Position numbers and translations under genes: made by a program. Shown in pieces: positions 1 to 11,275 of a DNA stretch of 64,000 nt. The stretch is from Hymenopus coronatus. Its lineage: Eukaryota; Arthropoda; Insecta; Mantodea; Hymenopodidae. Positions within the stretch are counted from its first letter, which is position 1; the number at the start of each line of letters is the position of its first letter. The notes under the pieces were generated by a model. That model saw nothing but the letters and a program-made list of their open reading frames with translations, did no database searches and was not told where the DNA came from. The stretch spans positions 107,660,176 to 107,724,175 of the forward strand of contig CM060897.1 in the NCBI GenBank assembly GCA_030762935.1. The letters are read 5' to 3'.

Positions 1-280
1 TCTCAGACGGGAGTGTCCGTTTTTCTTTTGTTCTACTCCTGGCCAAGAAAAGAAGCGATTTGTAATGACAATCGCATAACGACAGCTTTTAAAACATTTG
101 ACTATTGGTTTAGCCTAGTGTATTCCCTTATTTTCTTCCTACTTATACGGAACTAAATAATAAGAACATTGTGCTAATGAGTACCACGATTAGCAAGGTG
201 CCGAAAGAAGAAGAATCTTATGTATGAAGTTTGTAGAGCAGCTAGAGAAAGTCATGTGAGTGTAACACATCAGATTTTTT
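1..280 (-). repeat. Family A repeat, 5'-end part, cut by window edge
   Basis: Family A is the dominant interspersed repeat of this window. I call a copy plus-strand when it begins near AAAAAATCTGATGTGTTCC and ends with a palindrome around ATGTACATAGT followed by GAGAAAGTA. Here the minus-orientation copy ends with CACATCAGATTTTTTT near 280; the rest lies outside the window. It shares private variants with the copy at 38.75-39.03 kb (for example GTGAGTGTAACACATCAG), so the two belong to one subfamily. No coding capacity seen. Confidence 0.8.
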
Positions 281-352
281 TTGATACAGTGGACCCTAAA
301 ACGTATATTTCCAGTGAAACCTTGGTATCGAAGTTTTACGTGGAGAGAAAGT
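281..352 (+). repeat. Family A repeat, palindromic-end fragment
   Basis: A short plus-orientation tail (GGACCCTAAAACG, then TTTCCAGTGAAA, then GAGAGAAAGTA) directly abuts the preceding minus-orientation fragment, making a small inverted arrangement. Most of the palindrome is deleted. Confidence 0.65.
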
Positions 353-990
353 AAAAAGGAAGGGAAGCAATGATTCATAGACTTCAAGCTTTTCTGTATT
401 AATAACTAACTTAAACACCGTTCTAAAAGGAGCCTCAACCGTTCTATTTTCGTGATGAGACATCAGTAAAATGCTACAATACTTATTTAAGCAATTCAAA
501 TTGAAGGAAAATGGAAGATTTTGCACCGCAAAGGTTGACGGAACTCTTCTTATATATCAGTTACTCTATGATCTCCGTTTGACACTGTCATCTTTGTAAC
601 CTCATCAGAACCATTTCATTGTTAGAGTTTAGTTTAGATGGTACATTGGTGCAGTGTTTGTTTATATTCTAGACCTAAAAAGCAGTAAAATTATTACAGC
701 TGAAAGCAAAATCAATAAACAGTAATATTTTTGTGTAAATAAAAGATAATGCATATACATTTTACAGAAATATGCATGTACAATATTCGTTAATGTCGAA
801 TAATACCTAAACGTTTAGCCACGAGAAGCATATAAAGTCTGTCATTTTTACTATAAGTAAGACATTTCATTGCTTATCAAAGTTTTATCAAAATTTACGA
901 TTCTATTGATATATACACGTCCCTCTGTATTTGGAAGAGGATCGGGCTTGTATAAGTCAGGTGTTCGTTAAGTATATACACGTGATACTA
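353..990. other. AT-rich sequence, nothing recognised
   Basis: No open frame with family resemblance, no tRNA-like box and no family A similarity that I could support. Confidence 0.5.
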
Positions 991-1875
991 AACATTAATG
1001 GTGGGAAATTTTGAGATTATTGCGAAACAGTATAATCTGTTTCTATTGCAGCCACGAAACAGTTTCGAAATAACAGTTTCCTGCAACAGAAATTCTATAA
1101 ATGTTTCACCGCATTGATCAGCTGCGAAACTGTTGCACACATGTTGTGTAGCACCAAAAACTATTGAAATAAATACAGTTCGTCGATAAAATCACAATGC
1201 GCCAAATGCATCCACTCACTAAGTGCACTGAAGACTGAAGAGGGAATCATCAAATTGCGGAAGTAAAGGATCGTTGCGCGTTAACGAGAGGGAATGAGTT
1301 TGATTAGCACATTCGAATTTCCGAATTCCGATATCAGGCCGCGCGCTACATGAGGCATAGGTGCACCTTGTGGTAAACTTTGGAAGCAATGGCAAAATCG
1401 TATTTACGTTATGGAACACAACAACCGCAGCGTTTTTTTTTTTTTGTTTTTTTTTTGTAGTGTTTAACGCCCGCTTTCACTGCTCTGGCACCGCAGGCGA
1501 TGACAATGATGATACATGAAGATGGAGCCCCGGTGGAATGTGATGGCGGGGAACCGGAGAAAATCTGCCCCTGCGTCGCTTTGTCCACCACAAATCTCAC
1601 ATGCGGTCTCTTGGGATCTCTAGGTGAGAGGCGAGTGGTCTGACCACTCGGCCACGGCGCCGCCAACCGCAGCGTAGTAACTGTTGCGGTAAGTGAAACA
1701 ACTATTCAGGCGTCGCTGTTATTGTTGCGTGGGTCTGTTGCGAGGAAACGATACATGAAAGAATAACACAATTTCCAGAAGTGTTTAAAAAAAACAGTGG
1801 TGAAATTGTTTCAAATAGTTGTGTTGATGAAGCTGTTTCAAAATAAGTTGTGTTATTTTTGTCCCATCACTACAT
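991..1875. mobile_element. Possible hAT-like non-autonomous element split by a SINE
   Basis: The flanks of the SINE at 1433-1663 are rich in GAAACAGTTTC-type inverted motifs. The left edge (TAATGGTGGGAAATTTTG) and the right edge read in reverse (TAGTGATGGGACAAAAAT) resemble each other and the TAGTGATGGG ends typical of hAT elements. An 8-bp target duplication was not found, so the boundaries and class are tentative. Confidence 0.35.
1433..1663 (-). repeat. tRNA-derived SINE (type A) with 11-bp target duplication
   Basis: On the minus strand a tRNA-like head (GTGGCCGAGTGGTCAGACC, an A-box-like segment) is followed by a SINE body and an A-rich tail (1433-1457 on the plus strand is T-rich). The 11-base word CAACCGCAGCG occurs exactly at both edges (1422-1432 and 1664-1674), as expected for target-primed retroposition. 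A related copy lies at 16.96-17.20 kb. Confidence 0.85.
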
Positions 1876-2354
1876 AAGCCACATGGTAATCACATATCTC
1901 ATTAGAAATCTATCATTCAGAGCAATAATTACTTTCTCTGGGAGTGCTATGTGCAAATTGATAAGTCAGCTGTGGCAGAACATTTTTCGAAATTTAATCA
2001 TGAAATAAATCCAGATGTTAAAATTTAAACTATTAAAACACTTAATGGACCCATAGATTTAATGGTTTTGGAGAAAATGTGTATATTAATGAATATAAAG
2101 CATGCAATGAATTTTGATATACCAACAATTAAGTGTCTGACAAAATTTTTTTGATTCCAGTATTTAGTAATGCCTTAGTACACAATCCAGCTAGTGGCAG
2201 TAACCATAACAATGTAAATAAACAAGATCAAAAAGATATTGAGCTGACGATTCAATAGAACCTTTTATTCCGAAACTATCCTTGGATTTCAAAAAGATAA
2301 GTGGAGAATTGTTACAGTTATTAATTGTTATATTAATATTAACATACATTTTTT
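1876..2354. other. AT-rich sequence, nothing recognised
   Basis: Short frames broken by many stops; no motif I can assign. It ends at a 5'-truncated family A copy. Confidence 0.45.
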
Positions 2355-2906
2355 CTTGTAAGCAAAACGGAAATAAGGGAAAACACTAGGCTAAAACGAC
2401 ATTAAAAGCTGTTTGCCTTGTGGATGAAATCCGTTTGCCAGGAGTTCACAAATTCCCGTATGTGAAAAGTTGCATTTTAAAGCTGAAACAAATTACAGGT
2501 AATATCTGAAAAATGGTCAACTCTACGAAACAAAAATGTAAATAACATAAATTGTGTTTTTTTAAACGAGATCTACAGGGTTTTTTTTATCTCTTACGGT
2601 TTACTAGTTTTGCAAAATCCAGCAAAATTCATCCAGAATAAAGAGGTCTTCAGAGGCTATTCCCAGAAAATGCAAGATATACGTTCTATAATCCGTGTAA
2701 ATATCTTTAATATACGGTCTTTTAAACAAAATCGTTAGTTATTTTTGAGAAAATTAAAATTTTCGAAAATGTTTCTATGTAAAGGGGGTTAGGGAGGGGG
2801 GATTTTCTCCAAATTCTTGGTGTCACACCCTTGGAAGATACTAAACTTATATACCAAATTTGTTATTTTATCAACTTTTCATTTTTGAGTTATAGTGTTC
2901 ACGGAT

Positions 2907-2945
<39 letters not shown>

Positions 2946-3033
2946 ACGCCCTAAACATACTGGAAGATACTAAACTTATATACCAAATTTGTTATTTTAT
3001 CAACTTTTCATTTTTGAGTTATAGTGTTCACGG

Positions 3034-3086
<53 letters not shown>

Positions 3087-3222
3087 GCGCCCTAAACATA
3101 CTTTTTGGACACAATGGACCCTAAAACGCCTATTTCCGGTGATGAAATCTCCGTATCGAATTTTTTGGTGAAATGCAATACCTTCTCTATACATAATGTA
3201 CATAGTACGTGTAGAGAAAGTA
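2355..3222 (+). repeat. Family A repeat with internal tandem duplication
   Basis: 5'-truncated plus-orientation copy, starting near the AATAAGGGAA / CACTAGGCTAAAACGA part and ending with the palindrome and GTAGAGAAAGTA. A block of 129 bases (2832-2960) is repeated immediately (2961-3101, 141 bases); the length difference lies in the CA run that each unit carries. The 97-codon open frame here is an accident of CA repeats (poly-His-Thr). Confidence 0.85.
2832..3101 (+). repeat. Two-unit tandem duplication carrying CA microsatellites
   Basis: Both units start TGGAAGATACTAAACTTAT and end CGCCCTAAACATAC. Unit one has a CA run near 2909-2944 and unit two a longer one near 3037-3085. Confidence 0.9.
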
Positions 3223-3223
3223 A

Positions 3224-3520
3224 AGCATATATGACATAAATTGCGTTTTTTAACGAGATCTACTTTTTTATGTAGTAAGTTTTTGTCTATCTCTTATGGT
3301 TTACCAGTTAGACAAAATTCAGAAAAATTCATCCAGAATAAAGAGATCTTTAGAAGCTATTACCAGAGAATTTAAGATATTCATTTTGTCATGTAAAATA
3401 TCTTTAATATATAGTACTTACTTTCATCAAACACGTTAGAGCCATTTTTTGAGAAAATCAAAATTTTCGAAAATTTTTCCATGTAAAGAATAGTTAGGGG
3501 TGGGGAATTTTTCTCAAAAT
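3224..3520 (+). repeat. Family A repeat, internal fragment
   Basis: Plus orientation, from ATATGACATAAATTG through the CTCTTATGGTTTACCAG block to GGGGTGGGGAATTTTTCTC. It directly follows another copy, so the two are joined head to tail, and it lacks its palindromic end. Confidence 0.75.
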
Positions 3521-4332
3521 CTTCATCATCATTGTTTCAGGAGCGATGTGTGCCGAAAAGACTAAATTTTTTCATGAAGTTCTAAGGCTAGAGCGAAAAT
3601 TATTTAATACTTCATATGGTTGGCTAACCAAATTCAAACTACGTCACGGGATTCGCGAACTTACAGCAAGAAAATTTCGAAGTGCGGTGCGAAAAAAAAA
3701 AAATTAACTCCTCTCAGAAGCAGACCAACATCACGGATATTTTAAGAAATAAGCAGGTCGTCAATACCTATGCACAGAAGTAGAATAAACATTTGAACAA
3801 AGAATACGTATTGAAAAAAAGCTTTTAAACGTAATTTCCTATTTACATATACATGTTGCATCATAAAAGCATTAAATTACATGTATCTTGATTATTCGTG
3901 TTTTTCGATCATTCATGCTTCTTATCCCCCACATTACGCCAGGTAATCGAGAATATACTGTTTTGCCTACGGTCACATGATATAAGTTAGTGACGTCACA
4001 ATATGGCATTTCGTTTATATTTTTGGATTTTGAATTTGAACAATGGGTTGCTCACGACATTCAGTATAGCCCTCGTAACTCAAAAACGAAAAGTCAGAGA
4101 AATACTAAACTTGGTGTATTATGGTTAAAATGTATTACTCGTATTTCTATTTGCAACTTACCCGGATAGGATTTACAAGTGCTGTTCAGTGCTTCTTCAA
4201 TCAACTCGCCACATTTCAGGTCATTTGCTCTGGAAAAATTTAAGATCAGTTAGCTAATTCATTATTCTTTCCTAAATGTATAATATAGTCAGGAACATAT
4301 ACATTTATTTATAATGTATGTTAACTACCTTT
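3521..4332. other. AT-rich sequence, nothing recognised
   Basis: No coding or RNA features supported. It lies between two family A segments. Confidence 0.45.
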
Positions 4333-4892
4333 TACTTTCTCTAAACGTACTACGTATGTACATAGTGTATAGAGAAGGTATTGCATTGCACCCAAAATTC
4401 AATATCGAGATTTCACCGGAAATACATGTTTTGAGCCCCCTGAAAACAAAAAAAAAGCATGTTTAGAAACATGTCCGTGTGTGTCTGTGGTTGTGTAGGT
4501 CAGAGGGAGGCCAAACATGAAAACTTCGATAAATGCCAAACTTGTTATTTAAGCTCAGTATCTTCCAAGGAGGGTGCGACACGAAGATTTTGAAGAATCC
4601 GCCCCCAACTACCCCTTAAAGGACATTGTTTCTAAAATTTTGGTTTTCTCAAAGATTGTTCTAACGGTTTTGATCAAAATCTCTTATATTTAAGATACTT
4701 ACATGACAAATAAAATATATATCTTGCATTTTCTGGGAATAACCTCTGAAAACCTCTTTATTCTGGATGTTATTTTCTGAATACTACATAACTGGTAAAC
4801 CGTAAGAGATAGACAAAAATGTACTAAACAAAAATGTAGATCTCCTTAAAACAACACAATTTATGTCATGTACATCTTTTTCGTGGAGTTTC
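4333..4892 (-). repeat. Family A repeat, minus orientation, truncated
   Basis: Begins TACTTTCTCTAAACGTACTA, the palindromic end, and runs to the GTGGAGTTT segment near 4890. It is fused to a plus-orientation copy, forming a palindrome-ended inverted pair. Confidence 0.8.
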
Positions 4893-5430
4893 GTGAGGTA
4901 TTTTAAAACTGAGTACAATAACAAAGAATATATCGAAAATGGTCAGATCCAGGGAAGAAATATATATGACAAATTGTTTGTTTTAATCAGATCTATAGTT
5001 TTGTGTGTAGTACATTTTTGTCTATCTGTTACGGTTTACCAGTTATGCAAAATTCAGCAAAATTCATTCAGAATAAAGATGTCTTCAAAGGGCTTAAAGC
5101 TATACATTTTATTGGATATGCAAATATCTTTAATATATCCACGGTATTTTAATCAATATCGTTAGTAATTTTTGAGAAAATAAAAATGTTCTAATTTTTT
5201 TATATAAAGAGTAGTTTAGAGTGGGGAACTTTTATCGAAATCTTCGTGTCGCATCTTTAAAAGATACAAAATTAAATTTGGTATTTTATTGGCTTTTCCT
5301 TTTTGAGTTAGTGTTCACAGGGACACGGATGCTTTTCTAAAAACGTTTTTTTCTTGGATAAGGGGACTCTAAAACGTGTATTTTAGTGAAATCTCGGTAT
5401 CGAATTTTTGGATGGAGAGAGAGAGAGAGG
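4893..5430 (+). repeat. Family A repeat, plus orientation, ends in GA tract
   Basis: Runs from TTTTAAAACTGAGTACAATAAC through the LTR-free body to CTCGGTATCGAATTTTTGG. The palindrome is replaced by a short GA/GGGA tract (5406-5430). It pairs with the preceding inverted copy. Confidence 0.75.
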
Positions 5431-5744
5431 GAGGGAGATTTCATCCCTTCGATAATTGTCCTAAAAGATGAAAACACGAATTGTATTTGATAAGACAATT
5501 GAAGGTACAGTTGTGGAATTGACAGTTATTAAAAGTGAAGGTTAGCTGCCTGGTTTTTCACCTTGTTACCAATAACCAAGACAGGAGATTAAACAAGATT
5601 AAACAAGATTTCAAAGAAATGAACATCAGCTGCGATGAGATTTTTCGACAATACCGCTACATTCAGATGACCGCGATTAGTTGAAATTTCCTAATCTTGG
5701 TCATTCCATTGGCGCTTTAATAGTGCAGCTGAATTGTCAAGAAA
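5431..5744. other. Unassigned sequence
   Basis: No family resemblance recognised. Confidence 0.4.
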
Positions 5745-6030
5745 CTCTCCCCACCACAACTACCCTTTATATGGAATAGCTTTCGAAATGCTTTATTTTT
5801 TTGAGGACAGTTCCAACGACCTTAAATAAACTCCTTTATATTTGAATTATTTACAGAGAAATAAAATCTATATGCTGAATTTTTCTGGAATAGCCTGATA
5901 AGTGTACTTCATCTAGAAAGAATTCTGTAGGTACTCGTATATTGTTTTACTTGTATACGTTAAGCGATAGACAAACGCTAATGAGACAAATGTTGCAGAT
6001 TTTTTTTAAAACAACAATTTATTGCACAAT
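5745..6030 (-). repeat. Family A repeat, diverged fragment
   Basis: Minus-orientation match to the ACTACCCTTTATATGGAA, TTTTTTGAGGACAG and AAATAAAATCTATATG blocks, more diverged than the other copies, so probably old. Confidence 0.6.
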
Positions 6031-6482
6031 GGGTCGGTCAATCTGGCTGATTTCCATCAGTCGTCAAAGTAAGCACCGAATTGAATGTTATATATCACGA
6101 CCAAAATTCCACCTTCAGGCTAAAATAATAGCAAAACTAAAGATATTGGTACTGCGCTGCCATCTATCAACATAGGGTGTAAGCAACACTGGGTGCCACC
6201 TAACCCCATTTGCTTATCGTGGAGCTAAGTCGCAAGTATGGTGCGAGGAGATGACACCTTAGAAAACTAACTGTACTTGCCATCTGACTACGGATGGTAG
6301 ACCAACTCGACTGCACAGCCCTCTAACACCTTATACTTGGCGCGAAGCGAAGGAAGTATGGTTCGGGGATGAGATCTTGAAAGGCTACTGTCCGCCACTT
6401 ACTGTCAGCGAGATGTCTTACCGAATAGTTCCGTCACGATATGATCAAGTTATTAAAGCGGCGTAAAAGAAAAATATAATTT
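6031..6482. other. Unassigned, locally GC-richer sequence
   Basis: Contains two diverged similar segments near 6232-6290 and 6350-6405 (both with AAGTATGGT followed by a G-rich and GATGA block). No protein family or tRNA box recognised; perhaps an old SINE or transposon body. Confidence 0.35.
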
Positions 6483-7284
6483 AAAAAATCTGATGTGTTC
6501 CATACACATGAATTTACATCTCTGCAACAAATTATTCTTAAAAAGTTCATGCTTCTATTTAGTTCATAGTCTTATTACTTGCTTCCTCGTAAATAGAAAC
6601 GAAATAAGGGAGTACCATAGGTTAAAGTGATAGTTAAAAGCTGGTTGCTATATGACTGAAGTTCCTTGTATGGACAGGAGTTGACAAATTCCTGTATGAG
6701 AAAATTATAAGTTTTTCTAAGCTGAAACCAAAAACAAGGAATATCAAAAAAGCGGTCAACTCCGCGAAAAAATGTACATGACATAAATTGTGTGTTTTAA
6801 CGTGTTCTACATTTTTTGTGCTGTAAGTTTTTGTACATCTCTTATGGTTTAACAGGTAGGTAAAATTCCGTAAAATTCATCCAGAGTAAAGTAATCTTCA
6901 GAGGCTATTCCCAGAAAATTCAAAATATACATTTTATTTTATGCGATATTTTAATCAAAATCGTTAGAGCCATTTTTCAGAAAATCAAATTTTCGAAAAA
7001 AGTTCCATGTAAAGGGTAGTTTAGGGTGGGAAGATTTTTCTCAAAATCTTCGTGTCGCATCCCTGGAAGATACTAAACTTAAATACCAAGTTTGATATTT
7101 TACCGGCTTTTCGTTTTTGAGTTATCGTGTTCACAGACACACGGACCTTTTTCTTAAAATTCTTTTTTTGCATACAGGGGACCCTAAAACAGGTATATTT
7201 CCCGTGAAATCTCGGTATCGAATTTTTGGGTGGAGTACAATACCTTATCTATACACTATGCACATAGTACGTATAGAGAAAGTA
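6483..7284 (+). repeat. Family A repeat, full length
   Basis: About 0.8 kb from AAAAAATCTGATGTGTTCC to the palindrome with TATAGAGAAAGTA. All internal blocks are present in order, but no open reading frame longer than chance. It can serve as a reference copy. Confidence 0.85.
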
Positions 7285-7649
7285 AAAAAAGCAACAATTT
7301 ATTTCAAATAACCTTATTGTGGCATTAGCCAGTTCCGATACATTCGTTATTACTTGTTGGATATTTTTGTTTATTTATTTAAAGTCGCTTTAACTGCAAC
7401 GTTATTTCGCGACTTCAGATTAGGGCTATAAAGTTAAATGCATTAACAGGTTAAACTGTATACAATCACATACAGTGCATGCACAAACAAGTAACAAGCA
7501 GCATTACCATTTAATACAAGTAAAAGAAGTTATTTTTCTGCATTGTTGTGTAACAATGGCATTATTAGTCACATTTAAATATAAGTAGTATAATCAAAGC
7601 AAGAACTGTAGTTTAAATTATATTATACACTTGGACTATTGTGAGAAGT
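7285..7649. other. AT-rich sequence, nothing recognised
   Basis: No supported features. Confidence 0.4.
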
Positions 7650-7872
7650 TCAGAACTAAGCAGGCCTGGGGAGTGTGTCTGCCTTACATTCAATAGATCG
7701 CGAGTTCAAATCTCGCTGAGGTTTTTTTCGATGTTTTCCCTTATCCTGAGAAAACTAATGTCGAGTAACTTTAAGCTCGATGAACCTCATTTGAGCATCG
7801 TTTCACCAATTTCATTTCATCGTCCGATATGACCAACCTGCTTAAAGGAGTTAAGCTACCCAAAAAAAAAAA
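7650..7872 (+). repeat. tRNA-derived SINE (type D)
   Basis: A tRNA-like head with GTGTGTCTGCCTTACATTC and a good B box (GCGAGTTCAAATCTCGC, 7701-7717) is followed by a body (TTTTCCCTTATCCTGAG...) and an A-rich tail near 7861-7872. The tail abuts a full-length family A copy. Confidence 0.7.
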
Positions 7873-7874
7873 AC

Positions 7875-8208
7875 AAAAAAAATCTGATGTGTTCCATTCA
7901 CATGACTTTCTCTACGTATTTGTAACAAATTATTGTTAGTAAGCTTATTCTATTTCTTCGTGTTAAACAGGAACAACATTAGCAGAAACGATTCTATAAC
8001 TTAGTTTCTTGTAAGTAGAAGGGAAATAAGCGAATACACTAGGCTAAAACGACAGCGAATTGTTTTAAAATGTGGTTGCTATCCGTTTCTTTGCGTGACC
8101 AGAAGTTGACAAGTTCCAGTGTCAGAAATGTTTAAGTATTTTAAAACAAACTAATCACAAGGAATATCTCGAAAATTGTAAACTTCACGAAAATATATAT
8201 ATATATAT

Positions 8209-8253
<45 letters not shown>

Positions 8254-8795
8254 AGAGGTATACAGTTTTTTGTGTAGTAGGTTTTGTCTGTCTCTTACGG
8301 TTTACAGATATGCAAAATTCAGCAAAATTCGTCCAGAATAAACAGGTCTTCAGAAACTATTTCCAAAAAATTCAAGATATACATTTTATATGTGATGGAA
8401 ATGGCTTTAATATGCGGCATTTTAATCTCAATTATTAGAGCCATTTTTGAGAAAAATAAAATGTTCGAAAATGTTTCAATGTAAAGGATAATTTGGGGTG
8501 GGTGGGGGATTTTCTTGAAAATCTTCGTGTCGCATCATTGTAAGATACTAAACTTAAATACCAAATTTGGTATCTTTCAGGGATACGACACGAAGATTTT
8601 TAAGTTTGGTATTTAACGGCCTTAGTTTTTGAGCTATGTTGTCCACAGACACACACGGACCTTTTTCTAAAAATGTGGTTTTTTTTTATTCAGGGATCCT
8701 AAAACATGTATTTCTGGTGAAATCTCGGTATCGAATTTTGGGTGCAATATAATACCTTCTCTATACACTATGCACATAGTACGTGTAGATAAAGT
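7875..8795 (+). repeat. Family A repeat, full length, with AT/GT tract
   Basis: Starts in the A run before ATCTGATGTGTTCCATTC and ends with the palindrome and TAGATAAAGTA. An (AT)n(GT)n microsatellite (about 8193-8250) has expanded at the position where other copies read ATGTACATGACATAAATTGTG. A small internal re-duplication of the TTTGGTATTT / GCGACACGAAGATTTT block lies near 8560-8610. Confidence 0.85.
8193..8250. repeat. (AT)n(GT)n microsatellite
   Basis: About 16 bases of alternating AT followed by about 40 bases of GT repeat inside a family A copy. Confidence 0.95.
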
Positions 8796-9065
8796 AAAAA
8801 GTTCAGAACATTGTTGGAACATTGTAGTTGATTCAGGGCTGTCGGGAGTTCGTTTGCACTTTACTTATGATTCGTTGTTTATCATAGAGGCCGCTTTCTA
8901 ATTAGATGTTTCATTCATTGTTTGCAATTGCTACAAATTGGTGGATTTTCGCAAGACCGAAGATTTGTGTGTGTGTTGTTTGTCCAATATGCAGACATTC
9001 CGCAAAATCTGGTGACGTAATACCTAATAATTCACACGAGAAGATGGGCGTACAACGTTGTGTTA

Positions 9066-9483
9066 GGGATCAACTCCACGATAAAAATGTATATAAATAA
9101 TAATGTATATAACATAATTGTGTGTTTTAGCGAGCTATACATTTTCTGTTAAGTAAGTGTTTGTCTATCTCTTATGGTTTACCAGTTATACAAAGTTCGG
9201 CAAATTTCATCCAGAATAAAGATGTCTTCAGAGGCTATTTCCAGAAAATTCAAGATATACAATTTATTTGTCATGTAAATATCTTTAATATACGACATTT
9301 AATCTAAATCGTTAGTCATTTTTTAGTAAATCCGAATTTTCGAAAACTTTTCCATGCAAAACGTAATTGGGGTGGGGAGGGAGCGATTTTCTAGAAAGTC
9401 TTGTGTCACATCCTTGGAAGATACTGAGCTTAAGTGCCAAGTTTGGCATTAATAACGGACTTTTCGTTTTTGAGCTACGCTGT

Positions 9484-9529
<46 letters not shown>

Positions 9530-9661
9530 CATTTTTCTAAAACTGCTTTTTTGGATTCAGGAGGTCTCAAAACATATGTTTCCGGTGAAATCTCGGTATC
9601 GAATTTTTAGGAGCAATACAATACCTTCTATATACACTACATAGAACGTGTAGAGAAAGTA
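9066..9661 (+). repeat. Family A repeat, 5'-truncated, with CA tract
   Basis: Starts near GATCAACTCCACGATAAAAATG and ends TAGAGAAAGTA. A CA microsatellite (about 9488-9528) sits at the conserved CACAGACACACAC site of the family. It directly abuts a truncated non-LTR retrotransposon. Confidence 0.8.
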
Positions 9662-9848
9662 AAAATTAGTCTCTGAGGCATTGTTGCATTCTGCAGTTAA
9701 TTGACATAGCTTTATAACAAACATGGAAATGCATAACACTAATAAAAAGGGATATGTTCATCGTCCCAATGCTAATCTTCATTGCTTTCAGAAAGGTGTA
9801 TATTACGAAACAATCAAGATATTTAATGTTCTCCCCAGCAATCTCAAG

Positions 9849-9978
9849 AAAATCAACAACCCCATCTCTCACCCGCCATCCTGCAAACCCCACAATCCCG
9901 TCAGTACGTGGTTAAGTTCTCTCCGAGAACAGGGACACGTCTAACACACTTCGGGCTGCCCTCAGCCTGCCAACTGCT
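9849..9978. other. Insertion within LINE relic, flanked by 18-bp direct repeat
   Basis: CTCCCCAGCAATCTCAAG (9831-9848) recurs with one change at 9979-9996. The 130 bases between have no counterpart in the second LINE copy and are unusually C-rich. Confidence 0.6.
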
Positions 9979-10162
9979 CTCCCCAGTAATCTCAAGGAAA
10001 AAGTTAGCAATTTCAGGGTTTTTAAGGCTTCTCTGAAGGAGTACATATGCAATAAATGATTTTACTGTGTACATGAATATTTAAGTGACAAATCTGTTTG
10101 ACAGTACCTTAATATTTAATGTTTTTATAAGTATTATAATGTATTGTATTTTGTACACATTA

Positions 10163-10194
10163 GTGTGTGTGTGCGCGCGCGCGCGTGTGTGTGT
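10163..10194. repeat. (TG)n(CG)n(TG)n alternating tract
   Basis: An alternating pyrimidine-purine run with a central CGCGCGCGCG stretch inside the LINE 3' region. It is CpG-rich in a CpG-poor neighbourhood and of Z-DNA-prone type. Confidence 0.9.
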
Positions 10195-11019
10195 CTTTTA
10201 TACACAAATGAAACTGCTGTATACTTAGACTTACACAAATGTGTCAGATGAATTGTTTAATATTTAGCAATGACACAAGGTCTGTAAAGCCAGATCCAAT
10301 TATGTTTCACACTTTAGTACATAATTGTAAAGTTGTGCATTTTTGCATTGTAAATACTGTAACATATTTGTAAATATATATGAATACCTATTGTAAATTA
10401 TGACATGTATGCACTTAGGAGTGTACATAATACAATAGGTATTCATATTTTAGTTTTATATAATTGCTAGTGGTAACTTTTGTCAATAATTAGAAAACTA
10501 TCATCTGACATTTCATTAGTGTTACATAATGAAATATTTATTTATACATTTTAACAGTAATTTGTGATACTCTTTATTTATACGTGCTTGCAAATAAGGA
10601 AGTACATAGGCTTTTATGGAGCACATTAAGTATAGTGCAGTGACGTAAAACCTCAAAAGCCAAATGATGTGATTATATGTCTATTCTGCTGTTTTTGTAA
10701 CCCATGTTTTTAGCACTAGAGCTTTATACATTGTTTTTGTTTTTTTCGTAGTTTATAAACATACGAATACATGTTATATGTCTTGACAAGTTCTATGTTC
10801 AGTGCTTTGCCCAAACAAACCTACAGAACGCTATCTAATCTAATCTGTTAGCCGCGAACATGCTCAATACTTTTTCATTATTTTCAAGTCTGTACATTTG
10901 CACTGTTTTTCACAATTGCATGGAAAAAAAGAATGTAATTGTAAGACCAGGAGAGCGTTCAGTTCTTAAACATATTTCTTGTTAAACTAAATTGTTTGTT
11001 TGTTAACAGTGCTGTCAAT

Positions 11020-11275
11020 TGCCAGGATCAATCAGCCGATGGGCCGGAATTTCGTCCCGCAGGAGTTCTTTTACATATCAGCAATGATCTTAAGAAGTAG
11101 TTTAAGTGACTTCTTGGGATCATTGGGGTTCTTAGCTTCACAGATCCCTCGGCCACGCCCTGTCGCCGTTCCACAGTAGCGGCCTTCGGTGGCAATTGCT
11201 ACACTCCTCTACTTATAAAAATTCCCCTCAGCTTTGCGGCTTAGGGCCCTAAACGTTTATAACAGACCAGTACTA
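11020..11275 (-). repeat. SINE-like element (type B tail), first arm of an inverted repeat
   Basis: The segment ending GCCAGGATCAATCAG...GGCCGGAATTTCGTC matches the tail of the type B SINE at 14.7 kb. The part 11082-11275 recurs inverted at 11907-12027, where about 60 bases are missing. GTTTAGGGCCCTAAGCCGC is shared exactly by both arms (read on the appropriate strand). Confidence 0.6.

Larger units (their letters stand above)
9663..10745 (+). mobile_element. 3' end of a non-LTR retrotransposon (jockey/CR1-like), 5'-truncated
   Basis: The segment encodes the last part of a reverse transcriptase ORF: HRPNANLHCFQKGVYYETIK, then IFNVLPSNLKK, then FKASLKEYICN after a break. This is the typical C-terminal tail of jockey/CR1-like LINE reverse transcriptases. 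About 0.65 kb of non-coding 3' sequence follows. Compared with the inverted copy at 15.0-16.1 kb, 130 foreign bases interrupt the ORF at 9849-9978, flanked by an 18-base direct repeat. Stops and frameshifts make it dead. Confidence 0.7.

Noticed and set aside
1641..1663. Functional tRNA gene near the GTGGCCGAGTGGTC head
   Set aside because: Only the 5' half resembles a tRNA; A-rich tail and target duplications show a SINE.
2831..3124. 97-codon open frame rich in His-Thr repeats
   Set aside because: Produced by CA dinucleotide runs inside a non-coding repeat.
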